NCBI GenBank assembly: GCA_008704415.1
Contig: VXIS01000026.1
Location: 124,001 to 188,000, forward strand
Length of the DNA stretch: 64,000 nucleotides
Reading direction: 5' to 3'
DNA from: Sphaerosporella brunnea
Lineage: Eukaryota > Ascomycota > Pezizomycetes > Pezizales > Pyronemataceae
Within the stretch, counting starts at the first letter, position 1. Each line of letters begins with the position of its first letter. Positions 42,612 to 53,484 of the stretch are shown piece after piece. The notes under the pieces are model-generated. The model had not been told where the DNA came from. It saw only the letters and a list, made by a program, of their open reading frames with translations, and did not search any database. The position numbers were made by a program, and so were the translations under genes.

Positions 42612-44499
42612 TAACAGCAGATAGAGGTTACGAGTAGGATACTCGGCGCGATGGAACCAGGCTCAGGGAAGGCAGTGGATGATGAGGATTCGGCAAACAA
42701 CTATAACTCCTCTTCGTCGTCTTCGCGGATGCGGAGCAGTCAACGACACAGGGCACGGTGTGTTCTGCGTTTCGTTGGATTGCATGTGTCGGGTGCGAGG
42801 TAGGAATCGAGTGATGGACGGTGTAGGACTACGGTACGCGTTGAGTGACGCTTGATGAACCTAGCTAGTTAGACACCGCGGGTCGAATCTGAAAAAGACG
42901 TAGACCTCTACATGCTACTACACCCAGCCCTCAGCATGTCAAAGTGGGGTATCTACGTAGGTTGAAAAATAATGATACCATCGTATCTACCATCACCACC
43001 GTCAATCCGCAAGCCTCAAAACGTTGCTCACCACCTAAACCTCGCAGTCCAGTCCGCGAGATTGCAGGGCCAGCAGACCCATGGGGCGGTTTGAACAGGG
43101 CCGCCAGCAGGCGATCCAGTCGACTGGATAATTCTTGCCTCTTGACGTTGTCGGACGTTTGTAAGAGAGATTTGCCATAAAAAAATAATTCTCTTTCAAG
43201 AGTAGCGAAAGTCGGATACCAGAGTTACCAATTTCACGGCATCCTCGACTATATCCAATTGTCTGCACGTACATACTCTGCTCACTACCGGTACAATTGA
43301 GTTATCGCAGAGCGAGGAAAAGAAATCGAGAAATGCCTGTCTTCATCACCACAGCAGAATCGTAAATACCGCGTCGCGCGTGCGGCGTATGGCCGCGCGG
43401 TAAACGTCTTTGCAGCGTAGACAACAGGATAGTGCGGAGACTTTCCGCTGGAAATGCGGTAACGAGTGTTGAAGCTTTAGACGGAGGCGCTGTGAATAGC
43501 TGTTGAAGGAGTTTCACGCAGTGGACTTTTGGAGCGTAGACAGAACAGTCGATTGCAAGGCACAAAGCCGAGCGCCCGTTTCTACCCTGTAAGGTAGCAA
43601 CAGCCGCTACCTCTAAACTCTCAATCTAGCTAGCTAACAGCTCTGGGTTGTCAACACCCGTTCATACTCGGATCCCTTGGTATGGATACTCCATGGCTCA
43701 ACAATCCCGTACCCAAGCATCAACGGCTCCCAAATTTCTCGCAAGCCTGAAGAGCAATCAAGCCTATGGCCGCCAGCTTTGACCTGGTCGCGTGAGGCAT
43801 TGTGGCAGATTCCAAGTATCAGGCTGTGTTAGGAAATCCGTTTTCAACAGCGTTGGCACCTGCTGTATTGCCATCTCGGAGAATGCTGCATGCTCAATAA
43901 ATCCGAATTTCCACCAGGGTCCCCGATGCCTTTTGCAGTAGGTGATGCCCGAGTCCTTTGCTGATTGCTGCTGCCCTTCATAATATCACCATTCTAATCC
44001 TCTCTCTAGTCATCAAAACCACTGGTCCTGGTCATCACGTAGGGTCTTGCTGCCAAAGCACAAATAAGAGGAGTAGGACCCTTGCCTTGATCCTCGGCAG
44101 CGGTGTAATCGGTCCGATTGCCTGGAGCGCTTGGTACCCATTTGAGTTGCAGCGGTCGGCGTTGAAATGGCACGGAAGAGACGTGTGTCGGTTGTTTGGT
44201 GTCGGTCAGGCCTTGACGAAGCCTTTGAAAACAGTACCCAATTGTCTTCATTCTCCGTCCCAGTGTGATCCGCTTAGTTACCCGAGAGTGCCAGGTAACA
44301 TTTAATGAAATGTTGTAGTCGTGGAAATCGCTTGGAAAAGGCGTATTCCGCCAATCGTCTTTACCGTCGATAAAGTCCGCCAGACTGACAGCAGCGGCGT
44401 CGCATGCATGGGTCTCGACCACATCGACTCCATCCTTTTCCCTGACAGGGGCTGTAAAACTCAGATGTTCTGCAGGCGATACCGTTATTCACTGCCTGT
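42612..44499. other. No gene recognised
   Basis: Mixed-composition DNA, short frames only on both strands. Confidence 0.4.
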
Positions 44500-45132
44500 T
44501 CAAAGGCCGTCCTCTCTGCTGCGGAAGCATCTCTCTTTACCGCGAAAGTAGCTGTCTCTTTGCCGGAAGCAGCTTTTTAGAAAGCAACTCTCTCTTCGAC
44601 GAAAAGCAGTGCTGCTGGTTTCTCTCCCTCTCGTATTCAGCTCGCTCGTCGGCGAAAGAAGCTTTCTCATCGGCCAAACCAGCCCTGTCTTTGGTGAAAT
44701 GAGCTCTGTTTTCGGCAAATGTAGCTTTCTTCTTCTCTCTGTCTTTGGGCCAAGCGGATCTCTCTCTTCTGCGAAATCAACTTTCTCATCGGCAAAACCA
44801 GCTCTGGCTTGGGCAAATGCGACTTTTTGTTGCTGTCTCTCCTGAGCGGAAAGAGATTTCTTTTTGGCAAAACGAGCCTTGTCTTCGGCAGCAGTGGCTT
44901 CCTTCTGCCCTCCCTGGCTCTTGTATTCAGCGCGGCTTTCGGCAAAAGCAGCTCTCTCTTGTGCGAAAGCAGCTCTTTGTTTTGCAAATCTGGCTTTCTC
45001 TTCGGCGACAGCCGCTCTCTCTTTGGCAAAAGCAGCGTTCTCTCTAGCAGTACGCGGATGAAATTCCAATGTCAACAGGCCCGAACCGATGCTTGTTATC
45101 GCCTTGGCTTCAGACGTTTCGCCAGATAGCAT
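44500..45132 (-). pseudogene. Coiled-coil protein with heptad-like repeats
   Basis: Reverse-strand frame MLSGETSEAKAITSIGSGLL followed by many 7-residue repeats of the form xxFAxxRA (NAAFAKERAAVAEEKARFAK, RAAFAQERAAFAESRAEYKS, ARAGFADEKVDFAEER). This is a long charged coiled coil encoded by 21-bp units. Near 44750 the repeat pattern continues in another frame (TFAENRAHF, RAGLADEKASFADERAEY), so a frameshift has occurred. No catalytic domain is seen, so the function is unknown. Upstream (45160-45360) two copies of a CGAAGCTCCAGCT/GTGAAGCTCCAGCT segment give related SWSFADLFRTAA and SWSFTEFLRTTA peptides, perhaps earlier exons. Confidence 0.55.
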
Positions 45133-46452
45133 ATTGTAAAGTCCTGCATGTACCAGGTGTTGTAGCGTTGCCTCAATTCCAGCTGTTTATGCCAAAAGCT
45201 CCGGTACCTCGCTTTTGCGTCTGAGCTAGTTCCTTCGGCCGCCGTGCGGAAGAGATCCGCGAAGCTCCAGCTATCAATAGCCACAGCTCCGAGTTTTCGT
45301 TCAGCAAGTTTCCTGTGCTGTCGTCCTCAGAAACTCCGTGAAGCTCCAGCTTTTATGGAGACGTAGAAACGAGTGTCTGAACAAGGGCGAATGCTGGGTC
45401 ATGACAAAATAAAAATTAAAAAATCCTCCACTAAACGGCATGACGTACCTTCCGTCCTGTCTTGACGAACTGCAGGTTCGCATACTCCGCCAGCGTCATC
45501 ACATTCACGTGCTGTCATTTGCCCGCCTCATAGATATGTAAGGACCATTGCTTGGCGATCCAGTTTTCGCATGCACGAAGAGGCAATAGTCGTAGTGATA
45601 ATTCAGCCGCTACGCACCAGCGCGAGGCAGCAGCGGCGCGCAATGAGTGTTGTTGGTGCGTGTGTCAGTGCCCAATCCCTCGGCCGCGATGAGCAGCTGT
45701 ACAGGCCGAAAGCAGCCACTGCGCGTGGAGAATGTTCAAGATAACGTGGAGGGCCTCGAGACTGCACTCGCTCACTGCCAATCTGCTGAAAAGGTGATTG
45801 ATCACCAATGCCTCGCCGCAGTCCTGCGTCAATCCTGCTGCGTGAGGTCTCACGGCGCTCCGTGAAAACGATTGGCGACAACGGCGTCCTGTCCAGCGAC
45901 AGGTCCTCGACACTATGACCCTTTCTACGAAACTCACGACTGCTTGGTTCGGTTGATCAGTATTGATGTGCGAGTGCTTATCACTGAAGCAGATGTTGGG
46001 ACAAAATACCGGGGGTCAACCACCACACACAGGACACCCGCAGAGTAACGGCACAGTTGTAAGAGTTACCAGTGCTTGACTTCAAGCCTGAAGATGTCGA
46101 TTTGAGTTTATTCAGATAGATGCCCGTGGGTAGGACCTGTTCGGTCCAATTCTCAGAATCACCTCAAGCTGATCGCTCCAGGCATACCGACCATCACCGA
46201 CATCATTCCGCAGCGGCCGGGGCCCCGTCGCCTCCTCCGCAGCCGCAGCCAGTTGGTCCGCCTCGTCCTTCCAACGGCGTGGTAGTGAGAGGATAAATTA
46301 TCTCTCGATGGCCTTGTGAAACGTGTCCCTGACACCGTGACGGCAGAGTTACACGCACGTTGTGGGTTGAGCTCTGCATTCTCTTCGGCGTTGGATCAAC
46401 TAACTCCGTGAGAAGCCATGCAACAAGCACCTCATGCGCGCAAAACACCGCC
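45133..46452. other. No further gene recognised
   Basis: Contains the duplicated reverse-strand SWSF-encoding segments noted with the coiled-coil gene, and the 5' side of the F-box gene. The CGCC immediately before ATG 46453 is a good fungal start context. Confidence 0.4.
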
Positions 46453-47731
46453 ATGCCACAGGTGCCACTGCCGCCGCCAAGGGGACCTCTTGCCGCCGTG
46501 CCTAATGAGCATCTAGACATGGTCGGGTCGAGCCTCACGGACCACACCGACATCTACCACATGCAGTTGGTGAACCGGCGCCTACACCGGCTGATTAACA
46601 AGTGGCTGTGCAGCCTCCGCCTGACCGGGCGGTGGCGGCCCCTGACCGCAATGTCAGGCGTAAAACTTACTGTCAACACCTCCTCCAATATGCCTCCTGT
46701 AAGCATCCGCGCGGTTTACCGCAAGTAGAGCTAACAACGCGCAGCGCGCCCGCGAGGTCCCGCCCGCTCCGCCCCACGTCAAGAACGCCGCCGATCCGCG
46801 CCACGCCAAGAACGCCGCTGCTCCTCCCCGCCACGCCAAGAACGCCGCCGCGGTACCCACCCTCGACGACCTGCCTCACGAACCTATCGTGGAGATTGGC
46901 AAGTCGCTGACCAGGTCCCGCGTCATTTATCATGTCATGCAGACGTGCAGGACGATGCGCGCCATCTTCGACAACCAGCTCTACAGGACCGCGGTCTCCG
47001 GCAGCAACCGCCTCAAGCTGGGGCTGACGCACAACCACGCCGCCGTGCGCCGCCTGCTCGCAACCGGCGCACTCGCTGTCGGCCTGGAGTTCTACCCGTA
47101 CGTGCGCGACGGCTTCGTCGAGTGCACGTCGATGGTCAACGTGGGTATCGAGCTCATGGACGAGGAGATGGTGCGCCTGCTCGTAGAGGCGGGCTGCAGC
47201 CTCTTCTACGTGCACATCAGGCCCGCCGCCGAGGAGCGGACCGCGCTTGGCCGGCTGCTCAAGGAGCGCGGCGTGCCGGAGCGCCCGGCCAGCGCCCCTT
47301 GCGGCTGGGAGTGGATGATGGAGCCGTTCCCCGCCGGCCGCCCGATTGTGTCTGTAGCGCGCTTTCTGTGCGTCGCCGACCGTCCGGACGTGTCTGTATC
47401 GCGCGGTCACTTTGACTCGAACGAGGTGGATTACACTGGGCTTGTGTGCTGGGAGTTGCCGTTGTACTTAGTGTGTTGCGCGATCAATCAATCGAACGAA
47501 AGTGGGGGGGCGCCCTGGGGAATCCGCACCGTGAGACCGCAAGCGTGGATCCGCATAGTCAGTAGTAGTACAGCACGACCGCGAGCAGGTGCAGCCATAA
47601 TCGTAGCTTCACCAGCCATCACTCCGTGGTTTGCAGGACGGCGCTTGAAAACGCGGGGTCCGGGTAGGCCATGGATTTGCCACCACTCACGTTGGCAACC
47701 GCGTCGATTGCATCTGTGCAAGCGACGGTAG
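46453..47731 (+). CDS. Double F-box protein with ankyrin-like region
   Basis: Two exons, 46453-46698 and 46745-47731, with intron GTAAGC...GCTAAC...CGCAG (46 nt) give a 410-residue protein without stops. Residues 13-52 (AVPNEHLDMVGSSLTDHTDI then YHMQLVNRRLHRLINKWL) and 122-161 (LDDLPHEPIVEIGKSLTRSR then VIYHVMQTCRTMRAIFDNQL) both fit an F-box and resemble each other, with shared SLT and IYH. Between them is a PPRHAKNAAA-type repeat (three units, residues 91-120). After the second F-box, HNHAAVRRLLATGAL and EEMVRLLVEAGCSL look like ankyrin helices. F-boxes link substrates to SCF ubiquitin ligases through Skp1; that role is inferred. GC-rich third positions run to about 47410, and the last ~100 residues are less convincing. 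Confidence 0.65.
46768..46860 (+). repeat. Three coding units of about 27-30 bp
   Basis: CCACGTCAAGAACGCCGCC, CCACGCCAAGAACGCCGCT and CCACGCCAAGAACGCCGCC, each followed by short Pro-coding spacers, encode HVKNAA/HAKNAA linker repeats between the two F-boxes. Confidence 0.8.
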
Positions 47732-50568
47732 TAATGCAAACGAGCCGAGCGAGATCGAGTAGTGGTCTAATAATATTATATACCATTCTTTCGTACGGTA
47801 CAATTTCATTTTCAATCAGCTACCTCATGCTCTGTCCCCAACAGACACAGTATTAACTAATACAGCAAATAGAAACCTAACCCTAAGGCTCGGCGCCCAA
47901 ACTGCGGATAAACTGGCCTACATCTAGGTCAATATGCGCATCCTAGAGCGTGGAGATCTGGACCCCCGCAGTTGGTATGAACTGCCAACGCCAGGATTGT
48001 CTGGATTTGAGGAGGACGCTCAGGAAGCCTGCGGGGGCGACGACGTGCAGAAAAACTCAAAACATAGCTTTCTCGTGACATTTTTGAATTCGGATCGCTC
48101 TGAGTGCACTCAATGTGAGGGTGTGTGGAATATGCGGAGGGCAACCTGTGCCAGCTCCGTTGAAGGGTTCCATTTCTTGCCAAAACTGGACCGCATCCTC
48201 GGCGTGACGTGACGCCAGACGGGGTTCAATCGGGTGAACAAGTTCTGCTGAGCTTGACATCGGACGTACCGACGACGGGCTTTCTCACAGCCATACTTAA
48301 CAAGAAAGGCAGTTATCATGACATGCTCTTCGGGCGTATAACTATCATTTTTGACATCCGGGTTCTCATCACAGCCCGGACCAGTGCGACCATTGACCGC
48401 AAAGAAGCTTTTATACACGCTTAGACCGCTGTATATTTGGGCGAAACCTTAGAAATCTTACAGTCTCAAACGTATCAGCTACGTAAGCATTGGATCTCCA
48501 AGATCGAGCTCCGAACTCGAGCTGCGAGCTAGAGCCGTACATATTTTTGGGCCCGAGCAGCTCGAACGCAAAGGGTTTGGGATCGAGCGCATCTCGAGTT
48601 ATCTGGAGCGTTCTAGATCCGCCAGTGGTGCCCTCAAGTACTGCTCCGCACCCCGCGACCCTGCGGTCCCCGCCACCCCCCTTCCCCCCAACCGCTAGCC
48701 GCATGTCCACCCATCCAGAGCAATCAAACAAAGCATGTGCGGAGACCAGCAGCCACCTGTTAGCACACCAGCAGAGGGGCATGCCAGGAGTTGCGCTCGG
48801 CTGTCCTGGCGTTGGTGACAAGTCGTCCGACGTGGACCAAGGTTGTGACGCCCATTTTCGGCACTCGGTCTATACGGTCTCTGCTGCCTTGGCGACCCGG
48901 TCAAGCCGTTTCCTTGCCGGGGACGTCTTTGTGCCCTGGGACCCATTCAGCGGGCTAGGGTTGCTGGCGACGGGTATGGTTACGGCAAGGGTTGGGACTT
49001 CGCATGTACCCGCTCCTGCTACGTCACCGAAGGATAAAATCACTCCGCTGTTTATCATCGGAACTAATTCTACGGTGGATACTGCTCTGCAACATCGTCC
49101 GCCACGTTGCCACCCCGTCAGGGCTCGAGCGGGTGTATAATCACTCCTACATGAACTGGCTCGCCGTGAGTGTTGCCAGGACGTTGTAATGTTGTGGGCA
49201 AGAGCCCACTTGGTGGCTGTGGGTCTCAGTGTTGCCGCCGTAGGCTCTGGCTGGACTTGTGGAGCGGGCGTAGCCGTGCTGTGAGATTAATATACTTCGT
49301 TTGGTTCGTTCTTACGTATTTCCTTGCTAAAGATATCTACGTCATTTGGAATCTCCTGACCTTCACAAGGCAGGCTGTGTAGGTCTCATGGCCATCATTT
49401 CCTTGCTTTACGAATTTGCCACCAACCTATGACATCATCTTATGGCATCATGTATTTGACATCGTTGCCCATCAAGCTGCGAGCTTTTCCTGGTTTCGTT
49501 CTTTTTCTCTTTCGATACCGCCTTTCGAGCAGCCACGATTGTATCGACTATAACCAATAAATACTGAGTTGATCAGTGACCTGTTTTCGAGTATCCTCTC
49601 GTTTTGGTACACGAAAGGTTCTGAGTTTATTGCATCTGTGAAATTGCGTATCCAGTAAGCTTACGAAAATGTTACCATTACTTCTGCACATCACGGGCTC
49701 AGAATACATCCACATTTGTTCAAGTTTTCCGACGCACTTAGGTTCCACGCTTGCTGGAGGGCCGGTGGGCTAGGCAAAGTTGGTTGTTTCCCCAGCTGCA
49801 GGAACGGGCGAGTCACGTTATGGTTTCTCCTCTGGCTCTTGTGGTGCCGACGGGCGGGTCCTGGTAGCAGGGTGTCCTTCAGGTTTGCAATCATCGTCTT
49901 CGGTCAGAATGGTAAAAGCAATCCTGTTGGGCCTGGCGAAACTGCTTGTCTGGCTGATTACAGCATCAGGAGCGTGCCCAAACTGGCTGGCACCTACAAA
50001 CTACAGAGCATAGAGGCCTGAGTATTGTAACCTTCGTTGGGGGTTCCTAGGCCTGGTTGTTGTCGATTTTGTCGGCACACCCGTATGGGCGGCGCCGCCA
50101 ATGCCATTTGACACCTGAACACACTTTCTGCTCTCCGGGGTGGGCAGTGGGGGGTGGGACCAAACCTTTCGTCCAGGAGGGCTGAGCTTGCCGGAGCATG
50201 TGCAGCAATGCAGCCAGGTGGAACGAGGCTTGGGACGAAACCCGAACCCACACCAGCTTGGCTCTCCTTCATCATTCACTCTTAGTTACCAACCTCAATA
50301 CGTTTCCATCATGCTTTATAAATCCCCAGCAACAGATAGGAAGGCTTGAAATGAAAACGCACGAGCCTGTGGGGAGAAATAGCCATGCACACGGTGAATC
50401 TACTCAAACACACAGTCGAAGGAAATATTGACATGTTCTTGGTCACATCTCCCTCTCTTGTGATTCCCATTTGCGTTCTTCCACGCGACTCCTCATTTCC
50501 ACGTTGTAGACTTTCCCTTTGTGTTGTCCCGGCCTGCGGTCTGCTGCTCGCAAACCCGCGCGGCACAG
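47732..50568. other. No gene recognised
   Basis: Near 48489-48560 a cluster of GAGCTCG/CTCGAGC motifs resembles hAT subterminal repeats (compare 1-232 and H4), but no bounded end was found. A minus-strand frame at 48110-48418 (103 codons) has no recognisable domain. Confidence 0.4.
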
Positions 50569-51319
50569 CATGCAGACCGATCCGGCTCAGAACACCTCAT
50601 TCATCGCATTCACCGACAAACGCTGCAGTGGCATCACCATCTGCGTTGACAGCAGCCCTCCGCCAATCTTGAATAACTCATCGCCAACATCCCGCGGTAC
50701 CGCTGCGCTGATAACGTTGAAACTCGGAGTCAACCGTGCCTTCTGGAGCCAGTCGGCATGATCTCGACATGCTGGGCCTTGACTTCAGGCGCACCGCAAG
50801 TACACAGAAAGCGCCTGTGACCCGCAGAACTGGCGGGAATGTGGTCTTTCCTTGCAATATCGTCCACGTAATCAACACAGGGGGTGATCTGTGGAGGCGG
50901 AAACCTCAACGCCAACAGCCGCGGAGATCCAACGCCGCGATCGCTTGGCATGCCGCGCCCCCAGTCTCACCTATCCCAACTGCACACTTTTTGGACTGGC
51001 GATGGCTACTATCTCGGCAGCGACAGGGAGGGCTTCTATGCGGCAGTCTGTGCAATGTTTCAAGCTGTCCCCGCGACTGGTCAGAACAAGACCTGCTCCA
51101 TCGTCGCCGAAATCCCCTCGGCCGACCGTAGGTTCGCACCACGCTGGTGCGGAATTTAACAAGATGGTGAATATGATGCCAAAACAGGCAGAGTCGCCCG
51201 CGTCTGGAGCGCTTAACGAAGCGCACCTGCGGCAGGGCATACTGGCGCAACTGAAGCGCAAGGCCTCCCTGGCTCGCGGCGATGGAGCCAAGCAGATCCT
51301 CCGCGCTATGGAAGAATAG
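50569..51319 (+). pseudogene. Unrecognised gene relic
   Basis: MQTDPAQNTSFIAFTDKRCS at 50569 opens a frame that reads like protein (GITICVDSS, AALITLKLGVNRAFWSQ). The apparent continuation is in other frames: HDLDMLGLDFRRTASTQKAP, GGNVVFPCNIVHVINTGGD, then TFWTGDGYYLGSDREGFYAA and NKTCSIVAEIPSADRRFAPR, and finally EFNKMVNMMPKQAE with LRQGILAQLKRKASLARGDG and a stop at 51317-51319. At least three frame changes are needed. No family recognised. Could be several unrelated chance frames, though the good codon use of the 50980-51320 part argues otherwise. Confidence 0.35.
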
Positions 51320-52984
51320 CGGCTTTCCGCCGCGCGTCGAGAGAGAGAAAAAGAGATTCGCATTCCTGTATTGTTGGCGTATCACCGGTCACGCAGTTCA
51401 CCGCATCGTATCTCAAGGAGAAACTTCGCGCAGTGTGGAGAATGAGCTGGGATGGAAGCAACGCGGCTGTCGATGGCGGGCAAGAGCGGAGCTCTGAGGG
51501 AGGAGAGAAATACTCCGCATATGCTGCAGTTTCTGCAGAATACTAAGGTTTGACAGTCCCTCGCGGAGGTGGATGTGTCAACGGCATCGTGCGCATATGG
51601 GCAATGGCAGTGACGTGGCCCCGGTGGCAATGGGTTTTGTGTTCTGCATCATACAAGCCAGTTTCGTTCCTTCGTTGGCTTCTTTTACACGAAATGGGCG
51701 GGGACGGGCAGCGGGTGCGTCATGAGCGTTCGAGTTCAAGCACAACACACTTGCGTCTACAAAAACAAATATCATCGCAGGTTCGGGTCGCACAGCGAAA
51801 CCCCTACGACAGCGGTCGCGTAGAGACTGCAACCCCCGCAATAACACTGAAATTGATGTCGCCGCACGCCGTTCGCCACCATCCACCAGGATACCCCACG
51901 CTGAGAGCCGCTAGGACTCACACTGCGTTGTCCCTTGTACACCCTCTCCTTATGCTGATGACAGCGTCCACGGCAAACCCGCCAGTCAGCCGGACGTGGG
52001 CTGGCGCCCAAACTGCCCGCCCGTCTTTTCGATCAGCCCGACGGGCGGTCTGGTCATCATGAACACTGAGCACCACGTACGACGTGACACCAGGTTCCAC
52101 AACGTAGTAACGAGCGACGCAGAGGCAGAAGCAGACGGGGTGCGGCAAGAACCGATGGTAACGACCAGCGAGTACGAGGCCCGGACGAGTGGGAGCTGGG
52201 TCGGGGGTGAACAGGTAGGTCCACGTGGAAGCATTTGTGCATCATGTTGCACAAAATGTAGAGATGGACACTCAGCATGGGACATCCGGTAAAACGGAAC
52301 GGCAGGACGTGGTGGGGGCTCCAGGAACAAACGTAGAGTGACACAGAGCACAGTGTTACGAGGCGTGGACACTGCCAACGGCGACCCACTCATGAAACGG
52401 GTGCGTAGCAGTGTGTAGTGATCAATCGTGGTAGGCACGGGTGGGATGATCGAGCACTGGGGCACAGCGGGCAAGGAATCCGGCTGGCACGCGCGACGGA
52501 TATGTTGGCCGCTTGTGTCGATTTCATTATTCACGGCGAAGAGTTCTTACGGACAGGTGCGGCACTGCGAGAAGCATGGAGAGTCGGGTACAAAGCAACG
52601 AAGAGTTTCAGAAGCCATTTAGGAACAGTCCTATCACAGGCCGTGTAGCTCTGTTGGGCGGAAAGAACTGAGACCGCAGGCGAGAGGAACCCACATGTGA
52701 GGTAGGTAGGTACAACAAAGAAGGCTGATCCTGATAAGCGAGGAGCAGACTATGTCATGCAAAGATGAACGGTGGTGGAACAGGAAGGCACGTACACCCG
52801 AGGAAGACCAGGAACGAGCAGTAGGAGCGAGGGACAGTGCTTGATCAACAGCGAGCGAGTTAACCTGGTAAGATCAGAACGGTGTACGGCCATGCGAACA
52901 GCGGAAAAGGTTCAGGAAAGCCCATGATCGGTCATGGACCACGGGTAAAAGATGTTGCTCGCTGGGCTGGAAGAAGAGAGGTAT
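51320..52984. other. No gene recognised
   Basis: A CCGGACGTGGGCTGGCGCCC-like GC-rich patch near 51990 recalls the GGGCTGG element at 11.8 kb, without boundaries. The last few hundred bases before LINE copy 2 are purine-rich and may be its decayed upstream part. Confidence 0.35.
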
Positions 52985-53484
52985 GCAAAATTAGCCAGAA
53001 CCGCTGCCCGGTAAAGGGCAGGCTGAGGACGACCAGCAGAAGACACATGCTGGTTCTGTCCTCAGAGGCCCGCGCAGACGCGTGACCACCTCCTTAAGAC
53101 ATGCCAGAGGTGGCGCAAAGAACACCAGACAATGTGGAAGGCTGTGGCAGAGGCCACGCAAGAGAAGGGCAAGAAGAGGAGGAAAACGAACACGTCAGTA
53201 AACGATTTGCTGGCGGATGGCCGCTGTACAGGAGCAGTGATGGATTTCCTGAGCAGCACGCATGTTGGGATATGGCCAAAGGCGGCCAACTGAGTTTAGA
53301 CTGTTTTTCTTTCTGTTCTACATCACGAATTTCCTTTATGTAGTTCTATCAGCTGCGCTTTCCTTGCTTCCTTTTCCTTCGGAGGAGCGTGCCCCAGAGT
53401 AGGCTCGGCGCCTAGGGGTGGCGATGATTCTGTATCTACCATATGTCATGGCCGCAAGCGGCCGAATACATTATGATTAAAACA
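52985..53484 (+). mobile_element. Tad-like LINE, copy 2 (3' end)
   Basis: C-terminal reading CWFCPQRPAQTRDHLLKTCQ then RWRKEHQTMWKAVAEATQ gives the C-x2-C...H...C knuckle intact. TSVNDLLADGRCTGAVMDFL and a stop at 53291-53293 follow. About 190 bp of 3' UTR ends in ATGTCATGGCCGCAAGCGGC and ATGATTAAAACA, the same terminal hairpin as copies 1 and 3 although the coding part differs clearly. It is therefore a separate subfamily with a shared 3' end. The 5' side fades out near 52985. Confidence 0.7.

Noticed and set aside
42840..42900. tRNA-like CTAGCTAGTTAGACACC and GGGTCGAATC boxes
   Set aside because: Spacing and arms do not make a cloverleaf, and no acceptor stem is present. Other GGTTCGAA strings (4968, 9643, 41075) fail likewise.
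47875..47890. Telomere repeat CCTAACCCTAA
   Set aside because: Only one and a half units, with no array. Not a chromosome end.
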